64,000 nucleotides of DNA. It comes from Synchiropus splendidus. Taxonomy: Eukaryota > Chordata > Actinopteri > Syngnathiformes > Callionymidae. Position numbers and translations under genes: made by a program. The notes below the pieces were generated by a model, which saw only the letters and a program-made list of their open reading frames with translations, made no database searches and was not told where the DNA came from. Positions 25,197 to 36,944 of this stretch are shown here, piece by piece. Within the stretch, counting starts at the first letter, position 1. Each line of letters begins with the position of its first letter. Location of the stretch: assembly GCF_027744825.2 (NCBI RefSeq), contig NC_071349.1:19034501-19098500 (forward strand), written 5' to 3'.

Positions 25197-26540
25197 CATT
25201 CCTAGGCTTTTTGTGAGTGTATTTTAAGAGAGTTACAAGCACCACCGACAGGACTGGCATGTGTACTACATTATTGAGCTGAAGTTGTGTGTACACAGTG
25301 TATATATTAAGACAAATACCACCAGTCTTATTGGGTTTACACATGATGATGAAGCAAAACACCAGGGTAAGGTATAAAAAAGACAGAAAAAAACAAGTCA
25401 CTGCAGCCTGAAAACAAGAACGTGTCATGGGACTACGTTTCAAATACACGTGCTGTTCCTTCAGAAAGGAAAAGAGGATATTAATTCTTAAAATTATGGG
25501 ACAATTAGAGCCACTGACAGATGTGAGACACAGACTGGAAGTTCCAGGCACTAAGCGTTCGCTTGTATTCATTAGTGTTTTCTGTTTTGTTGCATCCCCA
25601 GTTGTTCTTTTGTCGGTGACAAGCTGGTGACAAGGCCTTCATCGCCGCTGTGACTACACACCCAACACTCCGGCTGTGTGTACTACAGCCTAAATCTGTC
25701 CCGACCGCCTCGCAGCGCCTCATCTGTGGCGCGCTACCAAACGCCAGGGCTACACAGAATAAACGCTCCATCTGCTCGACGTCACCGCACTGATGCCCCA
25801 CTGAGATCCAGGAGTAGAACTCTGCTGGTCCTGTGTGTGTGTTTCAGGGATCACTGTCTATTCCTCTCCTGCCTGTCTGCCAATATTACTCAAGGCAGCG
25901 CCAGTTGTTTTGCCAACACCTCCTTAAAAACATGCTCTCACATCACGCAGCCACTGGTTGGATACGATTTCCAAATCCATCAGCAAAACCCAGTCAAAGA
26001 TTTCACGTTTTCTTCAACCAAAATATCTCTCAGAATCACTACGCCCCGACATGAGACGCCTTGCAGGGTTCCACTGTCAGGAGTCCGAAGAGATCTGGAT
26101 CAGAATCAACATACTCGATCAGTTGATAGATGACAGGGAGCGAGATCTTCAGGGAAAACCTCTTTTCACAGGAACCGCCAGCTCTCAAAATCCACAGAGG
26201 AGATTTCACAACACCAGATTATCAGCCTAAACTAGGCAGATCTGGAGCTCACCATCAGGTTTGAAGGTACCAGCCAGTGAAACGGTGGGATGATGGACAG
26301 CTCGGCAGGGTACGAGCGGGCGCCACTGAGAACAAGGCCACGGGTAAATGGCTGTACAGGAGCAGCGATGAGGACTTGTTGTGGTGAGCAGTGGAGAGAC
26401 TGACAGTCATGTGACTGACTCATCGGACTTGGGACACATCGATTAGAATGGGCGTCGACTGACAGCACTATGGACGACATTTCCAACTGGTGGCCACAAG
26501 TCAGAAATGTCAAAGTAAAACAAAAAAAAAAAAACGCGGC
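25197..26540. other. Unique sequence, no gene recognised
   Basis: A 151-codon forward frame (25678-26133) shows no known motif and no good splice pair. I do not support it as coding. Confidence 0.35.
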
Positions 26541-26544
26541 CAGG

Positions 26545-26729
26545 TAGGCTTTTAGCTAGGAGGGCGTCTGGGCGTCTGCAAAACATGGAAAAATGGACGG
26601 CAGATTCTTGGCCATAGCTTGGCTGCCATGCTGTGCTGGTATAAGACGGCATCTGGCCAAGATACGGTCGAGAATCTGGCGTCCATTTTTCCATGTTTTG
26701 CAGACGCCCTCTTAGCTAAAAGCCTGTAA
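26545..26729. mobile_element. Palindromic fold-back MITE (second family), complete
   Basis: The left arm AGGCTTTTAGCTAGGAGGGC, then GTCTGCAAAACATGGAAAAA, is repeated inverted at the right as TTTTTCCATGTTTTGCAGAC and CCTCTTAGCTAAAAGCCT. The left arm has an extra GTCTGGGC. The centre holds TTGGCTGCCATGCTGTGCTG. The RNA or single strand would fold into a hairpin of about 80 bp. No coding capacity. Confidence 0.85.
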
Positions 26730-28225
26730 TGCTAGGCTAGTCACCCAGGCTTGGAACTATGAATCTTCATAGAATCCGCCATCTTGGCTCCATAGACTGC
26801 TGTTTTCCTCAAAGTGGAATTGTGCAACTGCTTGAATCCCGGTCCCATCTGAGGCATAGATATCGTCTGGATCCGTCTTGTTTAAGTCGGTCCAGAGTTT
26901 TGGCTTATTTTTTCGTACAAACTGAAACACTGAGATCTGTTGAGACTCTTACTGTACTCAACTTTCACGGAGACTTCTTGAAGGACTTTCGGGGAAATAT
27001 TTTGATTTGGAAATGCGCATTAGGTGCGATCGGTCAATAGGTGGGGCGTGACTCACATTGTGGCACACTTTTTAATGTCGAATATATAATGGCTTAGAAG
27101 CTCTGACGAGACTCTTTTCTTCAGAGGGACGGTGTGGACAAACAACCAGAACAACACAGATGACAAGGAGCAGAAATGGACGGAATATTTTGACAGTTTG
27201 TGGCCTGACACTTTCCACGGGCGAAGGGAATATTCACCAGCTCTGTATTCACTGCACTGTGACTCTGACCCCGCGGGTCCTGGTTTTGATGGCTTGACAT
27301 GTTGTTGATGGAGGAGTTTAACCTCATTCAGCTGAGAAAACTCATGGCGAGCCGTCGTGGGCGAGGCTGTCACTTAGTGTCCTCTGTGTGACTCCTGACT
27401 GTCTTTTCAGTTCCAACAGTTTTTCAATTCGCTCTTTGTTGACTCGATTTTCAAAGCAAATCACTGAATGTTTAGCATGTATTTACCAGGCGACAGGCGC
27501 CGGCTTTCACCTTAATGTGTCTCATCATTCTTGCTGAAGCAAATGATGAGGGAAATGGAGCCGCCACGACTCTGATTTGACGGCGCTGGAGCGGGGCGGG
27601 TAATACAATTTCCAGGGGTCGCCACACCAATTCAGTTGCAAGTGAGCCCTTTCAAGTGTTTCCATTATTATCTTTAGAAAGGACACAAGCGGCAGAAAAA
27701 CGACAGTTATAGCTTCAATAATCTCTGAGGAAACTTGCATTGTATTCACAGCATTAAAAGACAGACACACACGAAGCCTTTCCTCCTGCGACACACACGC
27801 GTCACAGCATGTTCTTGTCCATATATGTCTGTGAGGGCTAACTGTTCCATCAAGCCTGGAAGCAGCTTCTGTTCAATGCTTCACGACGCTGACGGATCCT
27901 CTCCTGTCCTCACATGCTTGATGGCTTTGCTCTTGAAGACTCACGTAAGCCTCTCCAGGAGGAAAAGGGGATTTGACTAATGGAATGTTGGGTGATAAAG
28001 CGGCATCCATTTATACCTCAAATGAACTGGCGACAGGTTTTTGCCAGCTCAGGGCTGATGCTGACAAATTGCGAGACGTTTGGTCGATGATTTACTTGAA
28101 GTGTGAACGCAAAGGGTTTTTTTTTTACTTTGGAAAGTAGCGGTTTTCAATGATTTTGGACAACTCCTCCTGCTGTGACTCCAGATCCCATTTCAATTCT
28201 CCTGATGTGGACTGGATTAGATGTC
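26730..28225. other. Unique sequence, no gene recognised
   Basis: No supported feature. Confidence 0.4.
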
Positions 28226-28592
28226 CTTTATTTCAGGGATTCTTCACCACAGGGCCGGAGCCCATGGTTGGACTACGACCTGTGGTCTGTGAGACGCTCA
28301 GTTTTACTACACCAGCCTCGTATGGTGGCCGTAACAGCTAAAGCACCTGTTGAAGCGGTTTTGAAAAATAATGACAACGTTTTCCAATTTTCTCAACAGT
28401 TTGCCTCAAGTGTATTTTTTGATTTTTTTCTTGCTGAACATGACTTGCACCTGCTTCTGCTGCTGGTTGGACTTTTCCATGACTAATAAATCTCTTTGCG
28501 ATGATCACATGGTTTCATGCCAACAGATGGACCCATCTGTTCTGGGAAAGGTGGCCCCCAGATCAAAAAGGTTGAGAGCCCCTGCTTTATTT
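28226..28592 (+). mobile_element. Small hAT (family A) with perfect 8-bp target duplication
   Basis: The element is 28234-28584 (351 bp), starting CAGGGATTCTTCACC and ending GGTTGAGAGCCCCTG. It is flanked on both sides by CTTTATTT (28226-28233 and 28585-28592), a perfect 8-bp duplication diagnostic of hAT insertion. It is a shorter deletion derivative of the 720-bp copy at 11742 and shares the terminal blocks and the ACTTGCACCTGCTTCTGCTG interior. Confidence 0.92.
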
Positions 28593-30743
28593 GTCCCACA
28601 GCAAGGAAATTCTACGAGTCACAACAGCAAAGACAGACAGCCACTTTCACGCTCCCCCCCAAAAAAGTACCTATTTTTCTTTCTTCCTAAAATTCTTAAG
28701 GAAACAAGTCGCTCTCCAGAGTGGTCCCCAGCTTTCCATCATCAAGTCGAGTTTTCTCATCCTGAGTTGAGGAAGTCTCCTCCTGTTCGGGACAACGATG
28801 AAGGATGTGGAGGACCAGACCCAGACCAGACCCCCGACGCATCAATTCCATCGCTTCACGAGTGAGAATCGCTCCCTGACCTGCTCCGCACCAACAGACA
28901 GACGGCTAAAAAGACGTTTTCCTCCTCTTGTTTTGATGTTTCCACTTCACTTTGGTGTGTTCGATCACGTGACAGTTCCTCTTCCAAATCCACACGAACC
29001 GATCCAACATCACCGATGAGTACAATAGCAGTCTTAGTACATATAATAAGAATTTTATGAATCATTTGTGTGCCCTTTTTTCTGTCTGGAGCACCGGTCA
29101 CATAAAATGTCTGCGGTCATTCACCCTTTTCCGATCTTGAAAAAATGATCTGTGGTGTGCGACGTTCCGGAGCACGCAGAGAGTGAGCTGGACCTACTCC
29201 TCTGCTGCTCACCACAGAACTTAAACTGGTGGAGGAAAGCTTCCCCCTGCTGTTCGACTCTCAGCTGCCAGGACAGATTGCACGAGATAATGAGTGCAGC
29301 TGGAAACACCGGCGGCTTCGGCCTCCTCCGGGACGGAACGGTAAAAAGAGCAGGTCGTCAATAATTAAAAAATGACAAATACATCTTTCTTGATGCACAT
29401 CATCTCTGCTTCCTACACAAAACACTTCAGGGAGACGTCATGAAACTTTCAGTTGGCAGTCGCTCCGTCTCTCGAGCTGTGTTTGCAGGCATGAAGCTTT
29501 TATAGTAGCTGTGCGCCAGCCTCCATCTATGGGAGGAGTGAGGTGGTCCACAAGTGGACGACACCGTCTTCTGGTGCCCCCCCCCGACCCTCCCGACCCC
29601 AGACACGGCTACAGGCAACATCATCGCTTTCAATTCATCCCCATCTCTGCCAAGGCAGGGCTCATTTGGAAACGTGTTTCCGTGATGAGTGTGGTTTTCA
29701 AAAATTAATAAATAAATAAAAACCTTCTGAAGCTTTGTCTAAAGTCGACATGCAAAAAAAAAACGTACATAGGACGCACAATAAGCTTTGCTACTTAAAT
29801 GTAAAACAGTTTCTGAGAAATCTAATAACAGAGGCAGATCTTTTCTTCCACTAAAGTCTGTTTATTTATTTATATATTGTGTGTCTGCCGTATTTTAATT
29901 TGGGTAAAACTATGACTCATGCTCAGATTCATCCTACTCCTCCCCAATAACACACTCCAATTACGAGGACTGGAAACGAAGAGCTCCCTGGGTAAATGAG
30001 GCAAATCCATTTTGAACGTTTTTCAGAAAAACTCTTTTTTTTTTTGTCCTTATTATTTCACCCGCGCCAGTGTTTCCTCTGTTGGAGCAGTTGTTAATCC
30101 GTGATCGGCTGGGAAAACAACAATCTTGAGCATTAGACAAGCTCAGCTGGCTGTTAAACAGCAAACACTGACGGCGATGCAGAAGTCAGTGTTACAGGAA
30201 GATGCTTTGGGGATGGTCCTAAATCCTCAACCTCAGGAAGTTGAGGAGCAGGATTGAGGAAAGTATCTCCCTCAACCGTGAGATTCACCAGCACCTACCT
30301 CAGGATTAAGCAACACGCAGACTACCCAGAATGCTTTACGTATTCTCAGCCAATAAAAAATGGCACCCACGACGGTGAAGAAGTAAAGCTACAAATCCAA
30401 GTATTTTCTGTGTGAATGTAGCTAAAAATATTTTGAAAAGTTTATCTCAGCCGGGTTAATAGTTTATTTACCTCATTGTTGCATGATGTTTATTTCTATT
30501 TTTCACGATCTTTTGCCGATTCCTCTTCCACTTTTGCGTAATTCTGCCCCCCACAGTCTCAGGACGTATCTGCGTTGAAGGTGTCACACCCTCAACACTA
30601 GGTTTTGAGGGTTAAGATTGAGGGTTAAGGGAGGAATTGCGATACTCACGATACCAATTGCGCACCATGAGTGACACACATGGCCACATACTGTACCTGT
30701 AACATCAGTACATGATTTTGCAAAGTGAACTTGTGCATTTCGC

Positions 30744-30746
<3 letters not shown>
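28593..30746. other. Unique sequence; CTCAACC/GGTTGAGG words at 30220-30620
   Basis: No gene recognised. Between 30220 and 30620 there are scattered inverted CCTCAACCTCAGG, GGTTGAGG and TGAGGGTTAAG words, perhaps a decayed inverted-repeat element. Confidence 0.35.

Positions 30747-30785
<39 letters not shown>
30747..30785. repeat. TA microsatellite
   Basis: An alternating AT run of about 39 bp directly left of the inverted-repeat element that starts near 30800. Confidence 0.95.
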
Positions 30786-30787
<2 letters not shown>

Positions 30788-30799
30788 ATATGTGGCTAA

Positions 30800-31645
30800 T
30801 CTATACCTATTACGCAGCCTTCGTACTACGGATGTACGGTATAGAAGTGACATGCATGACTTTATTTTTGTATCTCGAGACAACTGTTATCTCGTCATGA
30901 CCAGATTTGGTGAATAACTCTCTATATACAATGTGTGAGGGAGGACAAGCGCCATGGACCCAGAGCAGTTGATCAGCTTTTTTTGTTCACTGAGGTATGA
31001 CTCACACGGAGAGTCTATATGGCTTCATCACAGATGGCATTATTTTGAGCAGAAGGCACTGGATCAGATGCTTAAAGCGCAGCGACTAATTCTGTATTCT
31101 GACTGGCAGACAGTGATTGACAACGTTGACTAACAGTTAGGAAGCCATGGGACATAGACAGTGGTTACAGGAGGATGGATAGAAAATGCTTTGCTAAAGA
31201 GGCAGATACGCATGCGCTGACAAGTACGATCGTATCTTGAGATAAAAATGATCTTGAGACAACAGTAATCTTGGGAAGAAAAAAAAAAAAAAAAAGTCAT
31301 GCAAGTCATTTCCGTACCGTACTGTACTACGAGGGCTGCGTAACAGGTATAGCTTAGTCACACATGGTATGATTTTGAGCAGAAGGGACTTGATCAGAGG
31401 GTTAAAAGCGCAGCGACTTTGCCGTCGGCAATATTGTGACTTGCAGACAGGGATTGACACGTTGGCGAACAGTTGGGAAGCCATGGGAGACATAGAGGTT
31501 ACAGGTGGTTGTAAGACAAAATAAGACTGTATTGCTCTCACAAAGGAGAAATTTACTAGAGACATTTATAATCGTATCTTGAGTGAAAAATGATCTTCAG
31601 ATACTATTATCACGAGATAACAGTTGTCTCGAGATAAAAAAATGT
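30800..31645. mobile_element. Inverted-repeat DNA element with partial internal duplication
   Basis: TATACCTATTACGCAGCC, then TACTACGGATGTACGGTA and TGACATGCATGAC, at the left is mirrored by GTCATGCAAGTCATTTCCGT, TACCGTACTGTACTACG and GGCTGCGTAACAGGTATA near 31287-31350. Between these, ATCTCGAGACAACTG and CTTGAGACAACAGTAATC pair as inner inverted repeats. From 31350 to 31640 the interior (TTTTGAGCAGAAGG, AAAGCGCAGCGACTT) is repeated, ending CAGTTGTCTCGAGATAAA, so a second partial copy is joined on. The superfamily is not identified. Confidence 0.65.
30954..31133 (+). pseudogene. 59-codon frame inside the inverted-repeat element
   Basis: The frame begins MDPEQLISFFCSLRYDSHGE and ends SDWQTVIDNVD at a TAA. 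It is the only clear forward frame within the element, and its middle (EQKALDQMLKAQRL) lies in the part repeated at about 31370-31430. It may be a remnant of an element-encoded protein or chance. I do not recognise the sequence. Confidence 0.25.
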
Positions 31646-32890
31646 ATATATATAATATCCAAAAAAATAACCACCTGCGTGTCACTTCCAGGGCTCCGTC
31701 GACACGTTCTCAGTTCCCAGGCCTAAAATAGTGGCTGTTAACAGGTCATGCTTCTGAGTTGCTGACACAATGGAGTCGGGACATGTCGAGGCGGGAGGTG
31801 AGAACTGTGAGCTGTCTTCACTACCTGAGCTCAGCTGTTACTGTATATAGGAGTTCGAAACGGAAAAATGACTATTGTCCCTCCAGAAAAAGTCTCACAA
31901 TTTAGCTCCAGAAACATCTGTGTTCAGAGTTGGAGGAGTCCAGGGTTCAGGTGGAGCTCGAACATCCACGCGGACGAAGCAGAATCCAAATAAGCAACAT
32001 ATGAAACCAGGTCGATACATCCATGTCTTCATGCCACAACATGGTGAATTATTTACATGTAGAATCCATTGACTTTCATGGTGCGGGATTCTCAGGAAAA
32101 GGTTGACAGACTTCAAAGCAGCTTCTATTGGTGCCACCGGAGTATTCCGTGGATAATAGACTTAAGGGGGGGATTTATCAAACGGCACACTGGAGGACTC
32201 TAATGTGAGGGAGAGGAGCTGGCTGCGGCGCGTGCGCCTCCACTGCTGCTCGCTCCGTGTGTGTTCAACCGCTGAGGAAGGTTCATGGGTGTCATTTTTC
32301 GTTGGAAATTTGTGAGTGAATATGATAATGAGTGGCCCGGCTACCTACGCAAATCCACAGCAGCTACTTCATAACCATCCACCTACCAGCAGACACAAAC
32401 CCGGAGCCACGGGGAAACGCTTATTTATGCAAAGCCCTGGTGTTGATCGCTGCCACCTTTGATATAATGTTGAGTAATTTCCATCTGGAAAAAGCAGCGT
32501 CCAATTCAGAGGCTGATCAGTCACGACCAGCCATGTTGAGCCATGATCAGGAACCTGACAGCTGACGCTATTATGAATCAGGCGCACAAACTGGGCTGCC
32601 ATGACGGGCGTCAGTTACGGAACAGACTCTTCTGACGCTTGAACTTCGCCAGACATATTCACCAATCATGTTGAGGTTTCCAAGCAGCAACAGTGTGACA
32701 TTCTCGCCTTCAGGATCATAGAAATGAGGTACGAATCATGGCGCTGTTATACGTGAATACACAACCCCGGTCACGACAGCATCTCTGAAGATAGCTTCAT
32801 CTTCATCCTGCCAAACCTTTTCTCATTTGAGAAAAGAGCTGGGCCCTCATGTACAGGCACGTGAAATCACGTGATCACGTGGAATGGAGT
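31646..32890. other. Unique sequence, no gene recognised
   Basis: No supported feature. Confidence 0.4.
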
Positions 32891-32894
32891 GCAG

Positions 32895-33745
32895 ACGTAG
32901 GAGTCTTTCTCTCTTGACCACCTCGGGTTTACTGGGTTGAGAAGTTTTTTTCATGACTTTCATGAGGGCTTCTCCCTTCAGTGGAGGCCACAGCGGATCA
33001 CCTTCCTCCATCTCCCCCTGCCCTCTGCTTCCTCTTCTCTCAAACCTCCAAACCTCATGTCCTCCTTCACCACCTCCATCAATCTCCTCTGTGGCCTTCC
33101 TCTCCACCTTCTGCCTGGCAGTTCCAACATCTTCATCTACCAATGTACTGGCTCTCTCTCTCTCTCCTCTGTACATGTCCAAACCATCTCCATCCAGCCT
33201 CTCTGACTTGGTCTCCTAAACACCTGAGCACATGTGCTGTCCCTCTGATCCTATCATCACCCTGCTCACTCCCAGAGAGAAGCTCAGCATCTTCATCTCT
33301 GCTACCTCCAGCTCTGCCTCCTGTCTTCTCCTCAGTGCCACTGTTTCCAAACCATACAACATTGCTGGCCTCACCACTCTTTTGGACACTTTCCCTTTCA
33401 TCCTTGCCGACACCCTTTTGTCACCCATCACACCTGACACTTTTCTCCAATGATTCCATCCTGCCTGCATCTGCTTCTTCACCTCTTCCTCACACTCTCC
33501 ATGGCCCTGGACAGTTGAGCCTCAGTACTTCAAACCCTCCACCTTCTTTATCTCAGCATCCTGTAACTTCACCTGTCCACTTGGCTCCCTCTCATTCACA
33601 CACATGGATTCTGTCTTACTGCAGCTAACCTTCATTCCTCTCCTTTCTAAGGCAAACCTCCACCTCTCTAGCTCATCTTCCACTTGCTCCCTGCTCTCAC
33701 CACAGATCACAATGTCATCTGCAAACATCATAGCCAAAGGGGCTT
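32895..33745 (-). pseudogene. RTE-like LINE fragment, end of reverse transcriptase and C-terminus
   Basis: Read on the minus strand from 33737, the first frame begins MAMMFADDIVICGESREQVE. FADD is the catalytic box of the reverse transcriptase. It continues with 'MKVSCSKTESMCVNERE'. A second frame (33482-33216) has WRKVSGVMGDKRVSARMKGK and VVRPAMLYGLETVALRRRQE, and a third (33182-32847) has GDPLWPPLKGEALMK. Together these give the order expected for the C-terminal half of an RTE-type LINE protein, split by frameshifts. It is 5'-truncated and non-functional. Confidence 0.88.
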
Positions 33746-35058
33746 CTTGTCTATTTTTTGTCTAATTCCGTATTTATCCTTTAATTTTTTTCCACAAATA
33801 TAAAAACTTCTATTTACACAGTAATAAACATATGTTTTTAATTCATATTAATCCATTCATTGTGTTAAAAACTTTTTTGTCTTCACTCCCGAATCTTCAT
33901 GCTGGTGTTAATCAGCATCAGGAATTTAATATCCAATTTAAAAAGGTCAAGACGCCAGTGTAACTCATCATCATTCATAACGGTGGTTTACGACTACGGC
34001 TGAAATCACCTTGTGACCAAACAGCACATTCAGACATGTCGTGCGAAAGCGTGACAAACCGCGGGCCGATGTGAGACTATTGATTTTGCGTAGCGAAGCT
34101 TGAAGGTGAAGACAGCTGGGGTGAGGAGGACTTTGGGAGGCTCCAGTGATGAAAGTGAGCGCTGACTCAGAAACAGTGAAGTGAAGCCACAGAACAACGT
34201 ATTGCTGGTTGAAGCTCATGAAAACATTAAAATATTGATGGGTCTGGGGGTGAGTTGCTCGAGCATGGTTCCACTTGGGTTGCAAATGCCTTCGCACACA
34301 CACACAGACGCAGGAAAGATCAGCTGGTCTTTCAGTCTTGATCAGTGCGGCGCGGATGTTGGGTCAAAACCTTGTCAGACGAGGCCTCGCTCTGTAATCC
34401 GGAGCATTCAGATGGCGTTATTAATGAGGTTATTAGAAGCGGCCCCTGACAGTGACCGAGGCCTCACTTGTATCAGTGCAGGCAGGAGGAGCTGATACCA
34501 GCAGACAAATTGACTTTGACTCGGAGAATCTAATCAGGATTCTGGATGAGGGGAACGGGAGAAAACATTATGGGGCAAATTATGACGAAGGTCATTGAGG
34601 GAGAGAACGTGGAGCGCGGAGGGAAGAGGCGGCCGGCGTGAGTCGAGGGGGAGTAAAGGTGAGAGGAGGTGTTCGCGCTGAGTGCAGTCACGTTCTTCAG
34701 GGCAGGAGCAGTTAGTGGAGTGTGTGTTTGTGAGTGGGCAAAACAGGCTGCAGAGGCACACTGGCAGTGGGAGGGTCGATCACCAGCGTAAACACTTTCC
34801 ACTCGGTGAGCAGAGAGTTGAAGGGGGAGAGCAGGAAGAGGTGAGAAGGTCACCGTGCTGGAAAGGTCAGCAGAGGTGAGGTTACGTTAGGGGGGAAGGA
34901 AACTCTGATGGTAGGTTTGTGTGGTGCAGCAATGGCTCAGAAAGAGATGAGCAGCTCCTGTCACATGACGATAAAAATAAATATAACCTAAACAATAAGA
35001 TGACTTGCACAACTCAACGTTTGTGTTGGATCAGAACTGTAGCTCAGCAAGCACGTGA
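33746..35058. other. Unique sequence; candidate regulatory stretch at 34360-34540
   Basis: No gene. The part at 34360-34540 contains CTGTAATCC, GCGTTATTAATGAGGTTATT and AATCTAATCAGGATT, typical of homeodomain-rich conserved elements. This is by appearance only. Confidence 0.3.
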
Positions 35059-35212
35059 TGGGCATATGAGGCTTCATGAAACACCGTCCTCATTTTCAGA
35101 GCTCTGTAGGTGGCGCTCTCGGTTTGTGAGGCTCCAATGAAATGGTTGTTCAAATTCAAAGGTTTTCCAGCACACGGCGCCATCTACTGGGCCCTGAAAA
35201 TGAGGACCATTG
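35056..35212 (-). mobile_element. Fold-back MITE copy 9, two CTCF-like cores
   Basis: GTGATGGGCATATGAGGC and TTCATGAAACACCGTCC open the element. The core TCTGTAGGTGGCGC is at 35103-35116, and the inverted core GCGCCATCTACTGG at 35177-35190 (minus strand CCAGTAGATGGCGC). It ends CCCTGAAAATGAGGACCATT with the outer right repeat lost. Confidence 0.85.
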
Positions 35213-35392
35213 CAGGGATTCTGATCCTATCTTTTCTGTTGTTTCTATAGATTCAGAGTAAAAGGAGACAGCAGCTCATCCTGCCATCATTCTGCCTCAA
35301 CTTCATTTTGATGCCACCCATCGGCCTGGCGTGACACTACACGGTCTCGTGTCAAGCTGCAAGCAGGAGTGACTCTCTCACTCTTTTCCAAC
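35213..35392. other. Short unique spacer
   Basis: Nothing recognised. Confidence 0.4.
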
Positions 35393-35480
35393 TTATGAGG
35401 CTTCATGAAACTGTGTTTTCATTTTGATGGTTCCAATCCAAAGATTTTAGAGCGATGAGTAGCACGTCTGACTCACAGAG
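35393..35480. mobile_element. Fold-back MITE copy 10, left part, apparently split by the minisatellite
   Basis: CTTATGAGGCTTCATGAAAC, then TCCAATCCAAAGATTTTAG and AGCGATGAGTAGCACGTCTG, match the start and centre of the family, with the left core deleted and the right core decayed. The expected end (CTCTGAAAATCAGTACACTG TTTCAT) appears only at about 36890-36915, after the tandem array. Confidence 0.7.
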
Positions 35481-35588
35481 AACACACAAGTACTAGTGAC
35501 ATGCAATGCCGGTGCAGGGTAGATAAAAAGGTGCTACAGAGATAAAAATACAAGAAAAAAAAAACTTTGCACACTAAGTAAGATAAGT

Positions 35589-36880
35589 ATTGCGCAGTAA
35601 CAGTGAGGTCTTGCACAGTAACAGAGAGGTATTGCACAGTAATAGTGAGGTATTGCACAGTAACAGTGAGGTGTTGCACAGTAACAGTGAGGTATTGCAC
35701 AGTAATAGTGAGGTATTGCACAGTAACAGCGAGGTATTGCACAGTAACAGCGAGGTATTGCACAGTAATAGTGAGGTCTTGCACAGTAACAGTGAGGTAT
35801 TGCACAGTAACAGTGAGGTATTGCACAGTAATAGTGAGGTATTGCACAGTAACAGTGAGGTCTTGCACAGTAACAGTGAGGTATTGCACAGTAACAGTGA
35901 GGTATTGCACAGTAATAGTGAGGTATTGCACAGTAACAGTGAGGTCTTGCACAGTAACAGTGAGGTATTGCACAGTAATAGTGAGGTATTGCACAGTAAC
36001 AGCGAGGTATTGCACAGTAACAGCGAGGTGTTGCACAGTAACAGTGAGGTATTGCACAGTAACAGCGAGGTATTGCACAGTAGCAGCGAGGTATTGCACA
36101 GTAACAGCGAGGTATTGCACAGTAACAGCGAGGTATTGCACAGTAATAGTGAGGTATTGCACAGTAACAGCGAGGTATTGCACAGTAACAGCGAGGTATT
36201 GCACAGTAACAGCGAGGTATTGCACAGTAATAGTGAGGTATTGCACAGTAACAGCGAGGTATTGCACAGTAACAGTGAGGTATTGCACAGTAATAGTGAG
36301 GTATTGCACAGTAACAGTGAGGTATTGCACAGTAACAGTGAGGTATTGCACAGTAATAGTGAGGTATTGCACAGTAACAGCGAGGTATTGCACAGTAACA
36401 GTGAGGTGTTGCACAGTAACAGTGAGGTATTGCACAGTAACAGCGAGGTATTGCACAGTAGCAGCGAGGTATTGCACAGTAACAGCGAGGTATTGCACAG
36501 TAACAGCGAGGTATTGCACAGTAATAGTGAGGTATTGCACAGTAACAGCGAGGTATTGCACAGTAACAGCGAGGTATTGCACAGTAACAGCGAGGTATTG
36601 CACAGTAATAGTGAGGTATTGCACAGTAACAGCGAGGTATTGCACAGTAACAGTGAGGTATTGCACAGTAATAGTGAGGTATTGCACAGTAACAGCGAGG
36701 TATTGCACAGTAACAGAGAGGTATTGCACAGTAATAGTGAGGTATTGCACAGTAACAGTGAGGTATTGCACAGTAACAGTGAGGTATTGCACAGTAACAG
36801 AGAGGTATTGCACAGTAACAGAGAGGTATTGCACAGTAATAGTGAGGTATTGCACAGTAACAGCGAGGTATTGCACAGTA
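35589..36880. repeat. 21-bp minisatellite, about 61 units
   Basis: The unit is 21 bp, beginning TTGCACAGTAA and containing (C/T)AG(T/C/A)GAGGT. Variation is confined to a few positions. Because 21 is divisible by three and the unit lacks stops in several frames, four artificial open frames of over 400 codons arise on both strands; none is a gene. The rare GTAGCAG variant occurs at about 36080 and again exactly 378 bp (18 units) later, with the same order of variants around it. This shows a recent block duplication inside the array. Confidence 0.97.
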
Positions 36881-36885
36881 GAGTA

Positions 36886-36925
36886 GAGGACTCTGAAAAT
36901 CAGTACACTGTTTCATTCGTCTCAC
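36886..36925. mobile_element. Right end of fold-back MITE copy 10
   Basis: GACTCTGAAAATCAGTACAC, then TGTTTCATTCGTCTCAC, resembles the family's right end CTCTGAAAATGAGGACACTG TTTCATGAAGCCTCA. It lies directly after the minisatellite. Confidence 0.65.
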
Positions 36926-36944
36926 CACCCATCACTACCACTCA

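Noticed and set aside
25678..26133. A 151-codon forward frame
   Set aside because: No recognisable motif and no clear splice sites. Similar frames are expected by chance in 64 kb.
32981..33628. A 215-codon forward frame rich in Ser, Pro and Leu
   Set aside because: It lies opposite the LINE reverse-transcriptase fragment on the minus strand and is its shadow.
35589..36880. Considered as a CRISPR array
   Set aside because: Units are directly joined with no unique spacers, so it is a minisatellite in a eukaryotic genome.
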